Assembly: GCF_004118675.1 (NCBI RefSeq)
Contig: NZ_SDHZ01000001.1
Coordinates: forward strand, 496,001 to 560,000
Direction: 5' to 3'
DNA length: 64,000 nt
Source of the DNA: Filimonas effusa
GTDB lineage: Bacteria > Bacteroidota > Bacteroidia > Chitinophagales > Chitinophagaceae
Position numbers and translations under genes: made by a program. Below the pieces are notes generated by a model. The model searched no databases. It saw only the letters and a program-made list of their open reading frames with translations, and was not told where the DNA came from. Below, in pieces: positions 1-9,299 of the stretch (the stretch's first letter is position 1; each line of letters starts with the position of its first letter).

Positions 1-274
1 TAGCTCCGATCAGGGTCCTGAAATCAGCTACAGCATTGTCTTTTTCAAGAATCGCCGCAACAATAGGACCGCTGCTCATGAATGCAACCAGCTCACCGTA
101 AAAAGGCCTTTCTTTGTGTACAGCATAAAATTCTCCCGCCTGTGCAGTGGTCAGACGGGTCCATTTCATTGCCTTGATAGAAAAACCAGCCTTGATGATC
201 TGGTCTAAAATAGCGCCTGTATGCCCCTTCGCGGTAGCATCAGGTTTAATCATTGTGAATGTTTTGTTGCTCAT
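1..274 (-). CDS. ndk: Nucleoside diphosphate kinase, N-terminal part (runs off the left edge)
   Basis: Transfers the gamma phosphate of ATP to nucleoside diphosphates through a phosphohistidine, balancing NTP and dNTP pools in the cytoplasm. Reading the minus strand from the ATG at 274 gives [20 protein letters not shown], the classic Ndk start with its KPDA motif, and continues through KERPFYGEL and FMSSGPIVA to FRTLIGA at the window edge. About 91 residues of roughly 140 are visible; the catalytic histidine lies outside the window. A TAGCTTTG element (308-315, minus) is a fitting -7 promoter box. Identity is secure from the motifs; the 3' end cannot be judged. Confidence 0.96.
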   Translation of the reverse strand, partial: MSNKTFTMIKPDATAKGHTGAILDQIIKAGFSIKAMKWTRLTTAQAGEFYAVHKERPFYGELVAFMSSGPIVAAILEKDNAVADFRTLIGA

Positions 275-307
275 ATAGTATAAGATATATTAAATGCACG
301 AGGCGCG

Positions 308-315
308 CAAAGCTA
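308..315 (-). promoter_or_regulatory. Candidate -7 promoter element for ndk
   Basis: On the minus strand the octamer reads TAGCTTTG, matching the Bacteroidota -7 consensus TAnnTTTG. It lies 33 nt upstream of the ndk ATG. No clear TTG at the expected -33 spacing was found, so this is a motif match only. Confidence 0.4.
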
Positions 316-358
316 ATGAATTTTGGATATTACCCATCCCGTAGCCATTTACCTTAAA

Positions 359-366
359 TATATTTG
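359..366 (+). promoter_or_regulatory. Candidate -7 promoter element for the NrnA-like gene
   Basis: TATATTTG matches TAnnTTTG. It ends 5 nt before an ATG at 372 and 38 nt before the ATG at 405. If it is the promoter, transcription starts at about 372, so either the mRNA is leaderless (start 372) or the true start is 405. Confidence 0.45.
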
Positions 367-404
367 AACGAATGCGTTTAAACCCTGAATTTTGCCGCCA
401 TCGT

Positions 405-1412
405 ATGCAACATATTGAACTGTTTTACCCATTATTGGCTACGCCTCAAAAAGTGATCATAACCATGCATCAGAAACCTGATGGCGATGCCATGGGCTCC
501 GCACTTGGTCTCTGTCACTTTTTACAGTCGCTCGGCCACCAGGCTACGGTAATTTCTCCCACCAACTGGGCCGATTTCCTTAACTGGATGCCAGGTGTCG
601 GCAACGTGATCGATTACGACAGCCACCGCGAAAAAGCCACCGCTCTTGCTAAAGAAGCAGATCTCCTCTTCTGTCTCGACTTCAACATCCTGCACCGTAC
701 CAAACATATGGAACACTTGCTCACGCAACTGTCCTGTATCAAAATACTGATAGATCACCACCAGCAGCCACAGGAAGAAGCCTTTACCTACGGTATAAGC
801 GATACCTCCAAAAGCTCTACCTGCGAAATGGTCTACGACTTTATCATCGGCTCAGGTTATGGCAGTAAACTCGATCTTAACATGGCTACCTGTTTATATA
901 CAGGCATCATGACCGATACCGGTTCGTTCCGCTTCCCTGCTACCACCGCCTCCGTACACCGTATCGTGGCGCATTTCAAGGACCTGGGACTTAACCATAC
1001 CGTCATTCACGAAAATATCTATGATAGCTTCCTCGAAAACAGGCTCCGCTTTATGGGCCATTGCCTGCTCAACAGGCTCGAAGTATTGTACGAATACAAT
1101 ACCGCTATCATGTCTATCCCCAAAGCCGATCTCCTGCGTTTCGATATCCGCACCGGCGATACCGAAGGCCTCGTAAACTACCTGCTCTCCATCCAGGGCA
1201 TCAGGTTTGGCGCCATCGTCATCGACCGCGATGAAGAAAGAAAATGGAGCTTCAGAAGCAAAGGCGGCTTCGACGTCAACCAGTTCGCCAGAAACCATTT
1301 TGAAGGAGGCGGACATAAAAACGCCGCCGGAGGACGCAGCAGCGACAACCTCGAATCAACAACACGAAAATTCAAACAAGTTTTACAACAATACGAAGCA
1401 CAACTACAATAA
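405..1412 (+). CDS. nrnA: DHH/DHHA1 phosphoesterase, NrnA-like (nanoRNase / pAp phosphatase)
   Basis: Cytoplasmic Mn-dependent phosphoesterase of the DHH family; relatives degrade 2-5 nt RNAs and dephosphorylate 3'-phosphoadenosine 5'-phosphate. The 335-residue protein has the N-terminal metal motif HQKPDGDAMGS (from H22), the DHH triad at 117-119, and a C-terminal DHHA1 substrate motif GGGHKNAAGG around H304. An in-frame ATG at 372 would add 11 residues, but family members normally begin close to the P-L-L-x-T-P segment, and a TATATTTG box at 359-366 would put the transcription start on that upstream ATG, so 405 is preferred. The stop is 1 nt before the ATG of the FKBP gene, implying co-transcription. 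NrnA versus other DHH subfamilies cannot be settled by motif alone. Confidence 0.9.
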   Translation: MQHIELFYPLLATPQKVIITMHQKPDGDAMGSALGLCHFLQSLGHQATVISPTNWADFLNWMPGVGNVIDYDSHREKATALAKEADLLFCLDFNILHRTKHMEHLLTQLSCIKILIDHHQQPQEEAFTYGISDTSKSSTCEMVYDFIIGSGYGSKLDLNMATCLYTGIMTDTGSFRFPATTASVHRIVAHFKDLGLNHTVIHENIYDSFLENRLRFMGHCLLNRLEVLYEYNTAIMSIPKADLLRFDIRTGDTEGLVNYLLSIQGIRFGAIVIDRDEERKWSFRSKGGFDVNQFARNHFEGGGHKNAAGGRSSDNLESTTRKFKQVLQQYEAQLQ

Positions 1413-1413
1413 C

Positions 1414-2346
1414 ATGAAGCATTTATTCTTAGTGGCAGCTGCTGCAGTTGCATTCGCCTCTTGCCAGGTGAAGTATGAAAAAACAAAATCAGGTCTTTTG
1501 TACAAGATCACAAAAGGCAAAGGCGGCGAAAAACTGAAAGCAGGTGAATTTATTAAATTCAATGCCAGGATCACAATGCCTGATAAAGACACCACCCTTA
1601 ACGACACTTATGGTAAGATCCCCGGTTTCATCGTGGTCGATACCAGCGAAAGAGCAAAATTCTCTTTCATGGAACTATTACCGCAATGCTCAGTAGGCGA
1701 TAGCATCACCTTTAACATGAGCATCGATACCCTGAAAAAACTCGGCGCCATCCCCGATTACAACAAGATCTTCACCAAAGGTGGCCAGATCCACGGTACC
1801 GTAAAGATCCTCGCCGTTTACAAATCTGAAGCAGAAGTAAATGCTGCCTACCAGAAAGAAATGGAACTGGAATCCGATAGAGAAGTGAAAAACCTCGAAG
1901 CCGACCTTAAGAAAAAAGGCCTCAAAGCCCAGAAAACAAAAAGCGGCGCTTTCGTAGTGATCGAAAATGCCGGCGACCAGGCTGCTAAAGCCGATTCCGG
2001 CAAACAAGTGTCTGTAATGTACAAAGGTTACCTGCACGACGACAATACCAAAGTGTTCGATACCAATATGGATTCTTCTAAAGGCCATACCGATCCATTG
2101 GTGCTGGTAGTAGGCGCCGGACGCGTGATCAAAGGTTGGGACGAAGCCTTACCTTATTTCGCAAAAGGCGGTAAAGGCAAAATCTTTATTCCCGCAATGC
2201 TCGCTTACGGACCCCAGGGCAACCAGGGTATTCCTCCGTTCTCAAGCCTCGTATTCGACGTAGAGATCAAAGACGTAACAGCTGCTCCTCCGCCACCTCC
2301 CGGTATGCCAATGATGCCAGGAATGCCCCAGGAACACGCACACTAA
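1414..2346 (+). CDS. Double FKBP-type peptidyl-prolyl isomerase lipoprotein
   Basis: Predicted envelope prolyl isomerase or chaperone of 310 residues. The signal peptide ends in a lipobox (AFASC, Cys17). Residues about 25-150 look like a degenerate FKBP-like domain, beginning KTKSGLLYKI and ending before a charged coiled-coil linker (about 155-185). A second, more canonical FKBP domain (about 188-290) begins KTKSGAFVVIE and carries VSVMYKGYL, VIKGWDEAL and FDVEI. The tail is rich in Pro and Met. The reading frame stays open upstream inside nrnA, but the ATG at 1414 gives the proper signal peptide and sits directly after the nrnA stop. Only the second domain looks catalytically competent. A strong hairpin terminator follows. 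Confidence 0.9.
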   Translation: MKHLFLVAAAAVAFASCQVKYEKTKSGLLYKITKGKGGEKLKAGEFIKFNARITMPDKDTTLNDTYGKIPGFIVVDTSERAKFSFMELLPQCSVGDSITFNMSIDTLKKLGAIPDYNKIFTKGGQIHGTVKILAVYKSEAEVNAAYQKEMELESDREVKNLEADLKKKGLKAQKTKSGAFVVIENAGDQAAKADSGKQVSVMYKGYLHDDNTKVFDTNMDSSKGHTDPLVLVVGAGRVIKGWDEALPYFAKGGKGKIFIPAMLAYGPQGNQGIPPFSSLVFDVEIKDVTAAPPPPPGMPMMPGMPQEHAH

Positions 2347-2373
2347 GAAGCTAAAACTTCCAGCATAACAGCA

Positions 2374-2403
2374 GGGACCGTATCCAGATACGGTCCCTTT
2401 TTA
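2374..2403 (+). terminator. Rho-independent terminator after the FKBP gene
   Basis: A perfect 11-bp stem (2374-2384 with 2387-2397) followed by a T run at 2398-2402. It closes the nrnA-FKBP transcription unit. Confidence 0.9.
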
Positions 2404-2619
2404 TTGCTAAACATTATTAGGTCTTTAGTCTTGCCGGTTACCGCTTTATCTTATAACTGCTTAATCTATATGTCTGTTTGCGGACCAATAGTTCGCATTA
2501 TTATCTGATGTGCCTTGTAAAATATCGGCTGCTCCTCTTTTTTTACTTTTTTTCACCTGATGTTTATCTTTTTTGAAGACGACTATGATATTTTTGTTAC
2601 CAACCAATAATAAGTGCAA

Positions 2620-4584
2620 ATGATCTCTTTTAAAAGATTGCTCCTGGCTGCAGGCGGCGCTATCGGTTTTTGCCTGCCCATTGCAGCCCAGGAAAAAGCC
2701 GCCTATGACCAACATGAAGCTTTTGCCCCCGTTTTCTATCCCGCCTATGGCGATGATGTCCGCGCTGCCGATGGCACTCCCGGACCGGGCTACTGGCAAA
2801 ACAGGGCTGATTATACCATTAACGCTACCCTCGACGAAACAAAACACGAGATCACTGCCAGCACCACCATCACATATACGAACAATAGTCCCCAGGCATT
2901 GTCTTTCGTATGGCTGCAACTCGATCAGAATATCTATAACAGCACCGCCCGCGCCGTAGCAGCTACCGCTATCGCTGGTGGACGCTGGGGAATGCGCGAC
3001 AAGTTCAATGGAGGCTATACGCTCACCTCCGTAGCAGTTATCCTGGAGGGCAAAACCTATCCGGCGCAATACACTGTTACCGATACAAGAATGAAAATTG
3101 CACTCCCCAAAGCACTGAAAGCACGTGGCGGATCTGTTCGTTTTTCTATCGCCTATAATTTCATCATCCCCGAATACGGCACAGACAGGATGGGACGTTT
3201 GCAAACCCGCAACGGCTGGATCTACGAGATCGCACAGTGGTTCCCCCGTATGTGTGTATACGATAACGTACAGGGCTGGAACACGCTGCCTTACCTGGGC
3301 CAGGGCGAATTCTATCTCGAATATGGCGATATCAACTATAACATCACAGCGCCTGCAAAACATATTGTCGTTGGCTCCGGCGAATTACTGAATCCTAAAG
3401 AGGTATTGACGGCAGAGCAACTGAAACGCTGGAAGCAGGCCTCCGAAAGCGATACAACTATTATGCTGCGCACTGTCGCGGAAGTGACCGATGCCGCCAG
3501 CAGGCCGGCCGGCAACACCATGCTAACCTGGAAATTCAGGTGTAATAATACGCGCGATGTTGCCTGGGCTTCCTCTCCCGCATTTGTATGGGATGCCGCG
3601 AAAATGAATATCCCCGGCGGCAAAACTGCATTGGCCATGTCGGCATATCCTGCTGAAGTGGCTTCCGACTCCGCATGGGGACGCTCTACAGAATATGTAA
3701 AAGGAGCAGTGGAATTCTATTCTAAATATTTATACCCCTACACTTATCCTGTTGCAGTCAACGTGGCAGGCATCGTAGGCGGCATGGAATATCCCGGCAT
3801 TGTTTTTTGCCATAACGGAAGCAGGGGAGCAGGCCTGTGGGGCGTAACCTCTCACGAATTCGGCCACAACTGGTTCCCGATGATCGTTGGCTCTAACGAA
3901 AGAAAATTTGCCTGGATGGATGAAGGCTTCAATACTTTCATCAATGGCCTCGCCGATTCTGCATTCAATAACGGGGAATACTTATCCAAACGACCGTCAA
4001 GGGGAAGCACCACCGCCAGCTCTTTTACAGGCAACGAATCGGAAAGCCTGTTCACGATACCCGATGTAATTCAGGGACGTAACCTCGGTAATATGGCCTA
4101 TGCCAAACCCGGTGCAGGCCTCGGGCTGCTGCGTAACCTGATCCTCGATGCACCCGTATTCGACAGCGCACTGCGATATTATGTGCACCAGTGGGCATTT
4201 AAACATCCTACACCATGGGACTTCTTTCATTGTATAGAAAACTACAGCGGCGAAACGCTCGACTGGTTCTGGCGCGGCTGGTTTATCGACAAATGGAAAT
4301 TTGACCAGTCTGTCGACGGTGTGGCTTATGTAAACGGCGATCCTGCCAGGGGAAGCATGATAGCGATATCAAACCTCCAGCAGCTGCCCATGCCGGTGGT
4401 TATTGAGATCAGGGAAGCCAATGGCAACAAGTCGCGTATAAAACTGCCCGTAGAGATCTGGCAAACCGGCGGCTCATGGAAATTTATCTATCCTTCAACC
4501 AGCGTAGTGCAACAGGTGATCATCGATCCCGACGATAAAACGCCCGACATGGACCGGAGAAACAATACCTGGCCAAGACTATAA
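2620..4584 (+). CDS. M1-family zinc aminopeptidase, exported
   Basis: Gluzincin metallopeptidase of 654 residues with a signal peptide ending near PIAAQ (residue about 23), so periplasmic or surface located. The zinc site is H412-E-F-G-H416 with the third ligand E435 (WMDEGF), the exact HEXXH-X18-E spacing of family M1. The exopeptidase loop GxMEN appears as GGMEYPG, with Tyr in place of Asn, a variant common in bacterial M1-like proteins. GTG at 2614 is in frame just upstream, but ATG 2620 gives a cleaner signal peptide. It likely removes N-terminal residues from peptides; its substrate is unknown. A second M1 protein lies at 24157-25824; the two are divergent in length and motif detail. Confidence 0.9.
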   Translation: MISFKRLLLAAGGAIGFCLPIAAQEKAAYDQHEAFAPVFYPAYGDDVRAADGTPGPGYWQNRADYTINATLDETKHEITASTTITYTNNSPQALSFVWLQLDQNIYNSTARAVAATAIAGGRWGMRDKFNGGYTLTSVAVILEGKTYPAQYTVTDTRMKIALPKALKARGGSVRFSIAYNFIIPEYGTDRMGRLQTRNGWIYEIAQWFPRMCVYDNVQGWNTLPYLGQGEFYLEYGDINYNITAPAKHIVVGSGELLNPKEVLTAEQLKRWKQASESDTTIMLRTVAEVTDAASRPAGNTMLTWKFRCNNTRDVAWASSPAFVWDAAKMNIPGGKTALAMSAYPAEVASDSAWGRSTEYVKGAVEFYSKYLYPYTYPVAVNVAGIVGGMEYPGIVFCHNGSRGAGLWGVTSHEFGHNWFPMIVGSNERKFAWMDEGFNTFINGLADSAFNNGEYLSKRPSRGSTTASSFTGNESESLFTIPDVIQGRNLGNMAYAKPGAGLGLLRNLILDAPVFDSALRYYVHQWAFKHPTPWDFFHCIENYSGETLDWFWRGWFIDKWKFDQSVDGVAYVNGDPARGSMIAISNLQQLPMPVVIEIREANGNKSRIKLPVEIWQTGGSWKFIYPSTSVVQQVIIDPDDKTPDMDRRNNTWPRL

Positions 4585-4624
4585 ACAAAGAGGGGGATCA
4601 TCATCGTGATTCCCCTCTTTGTTT
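4583..4624 (+). terminator. Terminator hairpin after the M1 peptidase
   Basis: A 13-bp stem (4583-4595 with 4612-4624) overlaps the M1 stop codon and is A-rich then T-rich, so it may act in both directions. It separates the M1 gene from convergent folP. Confidence 0.8.
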
Positions 4625-4697
4625 CATACACCAGCATTATGGCAGAGCTCCCTGGTGTGCCCGGCCAGTTCTGTTTCTGTTCCTCATCAAATATCTT

Positions 4698-5549
4698 TTA
4701 TGCCTGCATGCAGGCTTCCGTTAATTGAATAGCTTCCATAGCTTCCTTTACATCATGCACCCGCAATATGGAAGCGCCGTTCAGTAGTCCTATCGTATGT
4801 AACACGGTAGTGCCGTTAAGCGCCTCTTCCGCAGTAGTCCCAAGGGTTTTATAAATGGTGCCCTTGCGCGAAATGCCAAGCAGCACAGGAAGCTGCATTA
4901 CCCGGAACAGGTCCATCTCTCTTAACATCTGCAGGTTATGCGCTGTTGTCTTGGCAAACCCAAAGCCCGGGTCGAGAATAACATCCCGTATGCCGGCCTG
5001 TTTGCAGAGAGCCACCTGCTTTATAAAGAAATCGAGTACCTCACGGGTAACATGCTGGTAGCTGGCTTGTTGCTGCATGGTCTCGGGCGTGCCTCTCATA
5101 TGCATACATATAAAAGGTGTCTGCAGTTGAGCCGCAGTAGCTAACATATGGTCATCGGCTAGTCCGCCGCTGATGTCATTGATGATACAGGCCCCTGCTG
5201 CCACCGCCTGGCGGGCCACGCTGGAAAAATAAGTGTCGATGGAAATATAGGCGTCCGGAAAGGCACTGTGAATAGCCTCTGTTACAGGCAATATACGATC
5301 AGCTTCTTCAGAGGCGCTTAACTGCGGATTGCCGGGTTTGGTGCTCTGGCCGCCAAGGTCCAGGAATAACGCTCCCTGTTCAAGCATCCTGCCCGCTTGT
5401 TCTACCGCCGCATCGGCTCCCTGTTTGCGGCTGCCTGCATAAAACGAATCGGGCGTAGCATTGATAATGCCCATTACCGCGGGCCGCTGCAAATGCAATA
5501 ACCTGCCACGGCAATTAAGACTATAAGAAGAAAATGTTGGCTGCATCAT
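4698..5549 (-). CDS. folP: Dihydropteroate synthase
   Basis: Condenses p-aminobenzoate with 6-hydroxymethyl-dihydropterin pyrophosphate in folate synthesis; target of sulfonamides. The 283-residue TIM barrel shows all DHPS signatures: MGIINATPDSF, QSTKPG, INDISGG, DPGFGFAKT, GISRKG and the closing R-x-H (RVHDVKEA). The start is one of two consecutive ATG codons at 5549 and 5546. A TATCTTTA sequence on the minus strand a few bases upstream resembles the -7 promoter box with one mismatch. In related genomes folP often lies beside the DUF1599 gene; here a sialate esterase gene lies between them. Confidence 0.97.
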   Translation of the reverse strand: MMQPTFSSYSLNCRGRLLHLQRPAVMGIINATPDSFYAGSRKQGADAAVEQAGRMLEQGALFLDLGGQSTKPGNPQLSASEEADRILPVTEAIHSAFPDAYISIDTYFSSVARQAVAAGACIINDISGGLADDHMLATAAQLQTPFICMHMRGTPETMQQQASYQHVTREVLDFFIKQVALCKQAGIRDVILDPGFGFAKTTAHNLQMLREMDLFRVMQLPVLLGISRKGTIYKTLGTTAEEALNGTTVLHTIGLLNGASILRVHDVKEAMEAIQLTEACMQA

Positions 5550-5940
5550 TTGTAAAGATACCTGCTCTCAACGAAACGCAGGAACTCCACCGCTTGCTTT
5601 CAGCTAAAAAATGACAGGCACAACCGCCGCGGCGAAGTTGTGAAAAAAGAGACAGCAGCACAAGGTCTCCTCTCTTCCGGGAAAAGTAACGGGAATGCAC
5701 TGCCTCAGAGGCTTCGTCTGCTGTGTTCCGGAAAAAAGGGAAGAACTGCACGGGAAAACGGGTGTCGGCGCTGTTAATTTATACTATAGTATATCGGAAT
5801 GTTGCTATCTTACCCTGCCTGTGTAAGATGTTACGCTTTTACCCGTAAACCCGGCACTGCTGAAAAGCTGATACATCCGTAACAGGTCTGCCTTTGCTGC
5901 TGCTAATACCATAAAATGTAAATACTATAAATAAAATCCA
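5550..5940. other. 391-bp intergenic region between folP and the esterase gene
   Basis: Holds the divergent upstream regions of folP (-) and the sialate esterase (+). An open frame of 76 codons on the minus strand (5521-5751) shows no family features and is not called. The only clear structure is a 14-bp perfect palindrome at 5780-5793. No RNA gene was recognised. Confidence 0.6.
5780..5793. promoter_or_regulatory. 14-bp palindrome, possible operator
   Basis: TATACTATAGTATA is a perfect inverted repeat about 150 bp before the esterase ATG, in an otherwise structureless intergenic region. It could be a dimeric regulator site. AT-rich palindromes also occur by chance. Confidence 0.3.
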
Positions 5941-7446
5941 ATGAGAATCATTGTTTGCTTGTTATGCCTGCTTTACGTGCGCTCAGCTAACGCAACGGTA
6001 AAGCCCAATAGTCTTTTCAGCGATAACGTGGTCTTACAGCGTAACATGCCCGTACCGGTATGGGGAACAGCATCCGAAGGCGAAAAGATCACAGTTACCA
6101 TCGGTCAGCAGCGCCTCGAAACGGTGGCGCAGAATGGTAAGTGGTTGGTGAAACTGGCGCCTATGAAAGCAGGCGGACCTTTCACCATGATCATCAAAGG
6201 AGAGAACGAAGTGGTTATTAAAAACATCTTGATAGGAGAGGTCTGGATCTGCAGCGGACAGTCTAATATGGAACGCCAGCTCGGCCCCAGGGGCGGCCAG
6301 AAGCTTATCAACAATTGGGAGAACGAAAGAGACAGCGCATTGTATCCCGAAATAAGGGAATTCCATGTCCCAAGAAAAGGCTCAGACGTTCCGGTGGAAG
6401 ATGCCGGCAGTAAATGGGTCGTTTGTTCACCCGCTACAGTTGCTGAGTTTTCAGCCGTTGGTTATTTTTTCGCCAGGGATTTATACAAACAACTGAAAGT
6501 ACCCATCGGCATCCTGTTTTCATCAGTGGGTGGTACGCCCGCAGAACACTGGACCCCACAGGCTACACTACAATCCACTGCCGCTTTCAGCGAAGTACTG
6601 GCCGAACATCACCGCAAGATCGAACAGTATCCCGCCACCCTCGAAAAATATAGAACGGAAGAAGCCGGCCTGCTCGAAAAATATCGCGCCGATTCTGCAA
6701 AGGCAAGTCAGGCAAGCAACCCCTTGCCCCGTAAGCCCTCCCGTCCTTCAAACGCTGCCAATAGCGGCGCCGCCGGCGGTTTGTATAATGGTATGATCCA
6801 TCCGTTGAAGCCATTTGCCATCAGGGGCGTCACCTGGTACCAGGGCGAATCGAACAGGGATAATCCTGATTTCTACCAAAGTCTCTTCCCCGCTATGATC
6901 AATGGCTGGAGAACAGAATGGAAACAGGGCGATTTCCCGTTCCTGTTCGTACAGGTAGCCCCCTATCATGCGATGCCGCCTACTATAAGAGAAGCGCAAT
7001 TAATGGCATTGTCAAAAGCGTCTAATACTGCCATGGTAGTAACAACCGACTGCGGCGATTCCGCCGATATTCATCCTACCTGGAAACAGCCGGTAGGCGC
7101 CAGGCTCGCATTAGCTGCCAGGGCATTGGCGTATAACGAAAAACTCGAATATTCAGGACCTCTTTTTCAGTCCATGAAGCTGAAAGGCAACCAGGCTGTT
7201 CTCTCATTTTCACATGCTAAAAGCCTGGTCGCAAAAGACGGTGAACTGCAGGGTTTTACAATCGCAGGAAGCGATGGCCGGTTTGTGCCTGCTACCGCTG
7301 TCATCAAGGGAACAACCGTACTGGTTTCCGCTCCCGGCATTCCACAGCCTGCTGCTGTAAGATATGGATGGAGTAATGTGCCGCATGTTAACCTGTTCAA
7401 TGAAGCAGGCCTGCCCGCATCGCCTTTCAGAACCGACAAGCCGTAA
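5941..7446 (+). CDS. Sialate O-acetylesterase family protein (SGNH hydrolase), exported
   Basis: Removes O-acetyl groups from sialic acids or other glycans in the periplasm. The 501-residue protein has a signal peptide (about residues 1-18), an N-terminal beta domain typical of the family (LFSDNVVLQ, VPVWG), then the SGNH domain: nucleophile Ser108 in CSGQSNM, the GVTWYQGESN block, and the catalytic Asp-x-His as D376-I-H378 (ADIHP). An Ala/Ser/Pro-rich stretch near residues 257-280 lies just before the YNGMIHPL motif and may be a flexible insertion. The gene stands alone between folP and the DUF1599 operon. Substrate could be a plant or host acetylated glycan rather than sialate. Confidence 0.92.
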   Translation: MRIIVCLLCLLYVRSANATVKPNSLFSDNVVLQRNMPVPVWGTASEGEKITVTIGQQRLETVAQNGKWLVKLAPMKAGGPFTMIIKGENEVVIKNILIGEVWICSGQSNMERQLGPRGGQKLINNWENERDSALYPEIREFHVPRKGSDVPVEDAGSKWVVCSPATVAEFSAVGYFFARDLYKQLKVPIGILFSSVGGTPAEHWTPQATLQSTAAFSEVLAEHHRKIEQYPATLEKYRTEEAGLLEKYRADSAKASQASNPLPRKPSRPSNAANSGAAGGLYNGMIHPLKPFAIRGVTWYQGESNRDNPDFYQSLFPAMINGWRTEWKQGDFPFLFVQVAPYHAMPPTIREAQLMALSKASNTAMVVTTDCGDSADIHPTWKQPVGARLALAARALAYNEKLEYSGPLFQSMKLKGNQAVLSFSHAKSLVAKDGELQGFTIAGSDGRFVPATAVIKGTTVLVSAPGIPQPAAVRYGWSNVPHVNLFNEAGLPASPFRTDKP

Positions 7447-7554
7447 GACGTTTGATCCCGGAGTAGAAGATAGGAAGGGGTATTTCCGGTCAATATTGTT
7501 GTTTTATAGCGTCATCTCCCTGAAAAGGATGTAGCAGTGCTGCCGATAATCTCT

Positions 7555-7562
7555 TATTTTTG
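7555..7562 (+). promoter_or_regulatory. Candidate -7 promoter element for the DUF1599 operon
   Basis: TATTTTTG fits TAnnTTTG and lies 21 nt before the ATG at 7584. No good -33 TTG is at the expected distance. Confidence 0.35.
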
Positions 7563-7583
7563 GTCGCTAAATGATAACCGGAA

Positions 7584-8126
7584 ATGGCCGATACGAATGT
7601 GCAATACGACCAGATAGTAGCCTCCAGTAAAGATATTTTTGTGAAGAAGACCATCGACTACGGAACCTCCTGGCGCGTATTGCGTACCATTTCTGTGGTC
7701 GACCAGATCTTTATCAAGGCCCTCCGTATTCGCACCATCCAGGAAAAAAAAGAGCAGAAGATCGGCGATGATATTCCCTCCGAATTCAAGGGTATCCTTA
7801 ATTACGGCGTCATCGGCCTCATCCAGCTGCACCTCGGAAATGCCGGTATCGAAGACCTGCCGGCCGATAAAGCCGCCGCGCTCTACGACGGACAGCTGCA
7901 ATTGGCCAGAACCACCATGCTGGCCAAAAACCACGATTATGGTGAAGCATGGAGAAATATGAGCCAGGAAAGCTTTGCCGACCTTATCCTCGTTAAACTG
8001 CTACGCATAAGGCAGATCCTGGCTAACGACGGTAAAACCCTGATCAGTGAGGGCATAGATGCCAACTATATCGATATCATTAATTATGCAGTATTTGCCC
8101 TGATATTATTATCAGAGACGGAATAA
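7584..8126 (+). CDS. DUF1599 domain-containing protein
   Basis: A cytoplasmic 180-residue protein of a family confined largely to Bacteroidota, with no established reaction. The sequence contains an internal duplication: DYGTSWRVLR followed by FIKALRIRTI (residues about 30-60) and DYGEAWRNMS followed by LVKLLRIRQI (about 114-145), each half ending in an I-(L/I)-N-Y hydrophobic segment (GILNYGV, DIINYAV). This two-fold alpha-helical layout recalls MazG/dUTPase-like all-alpha NTP pyrophosphatases, which is inference. It begins a run with the DoxX-like and permease genes. Confidence 0.85.
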   Translation: MADTNVQYDQIVASSKDIFVKKTIDYGTSWRVLRTISVVDQIFIKALRIRTIQEKKEQKIGDDIPSEFKGILNYGVIGLIQLHLGNAGIEDLPADKAAALYDGQLQLARTTMLAKNHDYGEAWRNMSQESFADLILVKLLRIRQILANDGKTLISEGIDANYIDIINYAVFALILLSETE

Positions 8127-8194
8127 ACGGGTGTGAGCAACCCAGAGAAGACGAAAGGGAACATATAGCCAGGACCACAATTAAATTTGATACA

Positions 8195-9295
8195 ATGAAA
8201 GCATTATTGCAGGTAGTTAGATGGTTTGTTGGATTATTATTTATTTTCTCCGGGTTGATAAAGGCCAACGATCCGCTCGGATTAAGTTACAAAATGCAGG
8301 AATTCTTCGAGGTATGGGGATGGCATGCATTCCACGATTATACCTTGTTCCTGTCCATAGTAATGAATGTGTTCGAAGTGCTCGCAGGCGTAGCCATCAT
8401 TATAGGTTGGAAAACCCGCCTGTTCTCATGGCTCCTGTTGTTGCTCATCATCTTCTTCACCTTCCTCACAGGTTACGCACTGTTCTCTACTAAGATCAAG
8501 ACCTGTGGCTGCTTTGGCGACTGTCTGCCGCTATTGCCGGTGCACTCGTTCCTGAAAGACCTGTTACTGCTGGTGCTCACACTCGTGCTCTTCAAAAACC
8601 ACGAAAAAATAAAACCACTATGTTCGCCGGCTGCCTCCGCACTGGCCCTGGTTCTAACGGTTGGTTTCACCATCGCTGCACAATGGTATGTTTTAAGATA
8701 TCTCCCGGTAGTGGACTGCCTGCCCTATAAAAAAGGCAATAACCTGCTGGAGAAAATGAAAGCCCCCGCAGGCGCAGTGCCCGATAGCTTCGCTATCACT
8801 TTTAAATACCGCAAGGCGGGCAAGGACGTAGAATTTTCCGTAGATAGCCTGCCGGAGGATATCGATACCTACGAATACGTGGACCGCTACGATAAACTCG
8901 TAAGAAAAGGGAATGCAGTGCCTCCTATCGAAGACTTTACCTTAATGACCGCATCAGGCGCAGATACCGCCCAGGCCTTGCTGAATCAGCCCGGAACCTG
9001 GGTGATGATCCTTGCGCAAAACTTCAAAGAGTGGCCCAAAGCAGATGCCGGTGTTAAACAGGTCATAAACGCTGCAAATGCACAAGGGGTGCCGGTAGTA
9101 GTGGCTACACCTGCTCCTGCGGATGCCGGCCGTTATCTTGCCGGCGCTAAACTTACTGTAGTAGGCTGCGATGCCACCGTGGTAAAAACAGCCGCAAGGG
9201 TAGTGCCTACGCTTTTCCTCATGAAAGGAGCCAATATCCTTGAAAAGAAAAGCTACCGCCAAGCAGGTACATTCATCAAGCAAATAAAACCCTGA
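8195..9295 (+). CDS. DoxX-like membrane protein of the BT_3928 family
   Basis: Inner-membrane protein of 366 residues. About five hydrophobic helices fill residues 1-160, with the DoxX signature near the N-terminus (FIFSGLIKANDPLG). A Cys-rich loop (TCGCFGDCLP) may be redox active, as in MauE/DoxX relatives. The C-terminal half (about 180-366) is soluble and resembles a thioredoxin-like domain lacking an evident CxxC. The family is conserved next to DUF1599 in Bacteroidota, where a triose-phosphate isomerase gene often follows; here an ABC permease follows instead. Function is unknown; a role in envelope electron transfer is a guess. Confidence 0.85.
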   Translation: MKALLQVVRWFVGLLFIFSGLIKANDPLGLSYKMQEFFEVWGWHAFHDYTLFLSIVMNVFEVLAGVAIIIGWKTRLFSWLLLLLIIFFTFLTGYALFSTKIKTCGCFGDCLPLLPVHSFLKDLLLLVLTLVLFKNHEKIKPLCSPAASALALVLTVGFTIAAQWYVLRYLPVVDCLPYKKGNNLLEKMKAPAGAVPDSFAITFKYRKAGKDVEFSVDSLPEDIDTYEYVDRYDKLVRKGNAVPPIEDFTLMTASGADTAQALLNQPGTWVMILAQNFKEWPKADAGVKQVINAANAQGVPVVVATPAPADAGRYLAGAKLTVVGCDATVVKTAARVVPTLFLMKGANILEKKSYRQAGTFIKQIKP

Positions 9296-9299
9296 TAAG

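Noticed and set aside
5521-5751. 76-codon open frame upstream of folP on the minus strand
   Set aside because: No family motif, odd composition with a run of basic and Ser/Phe residues, overlaps the folP start; probably chance.
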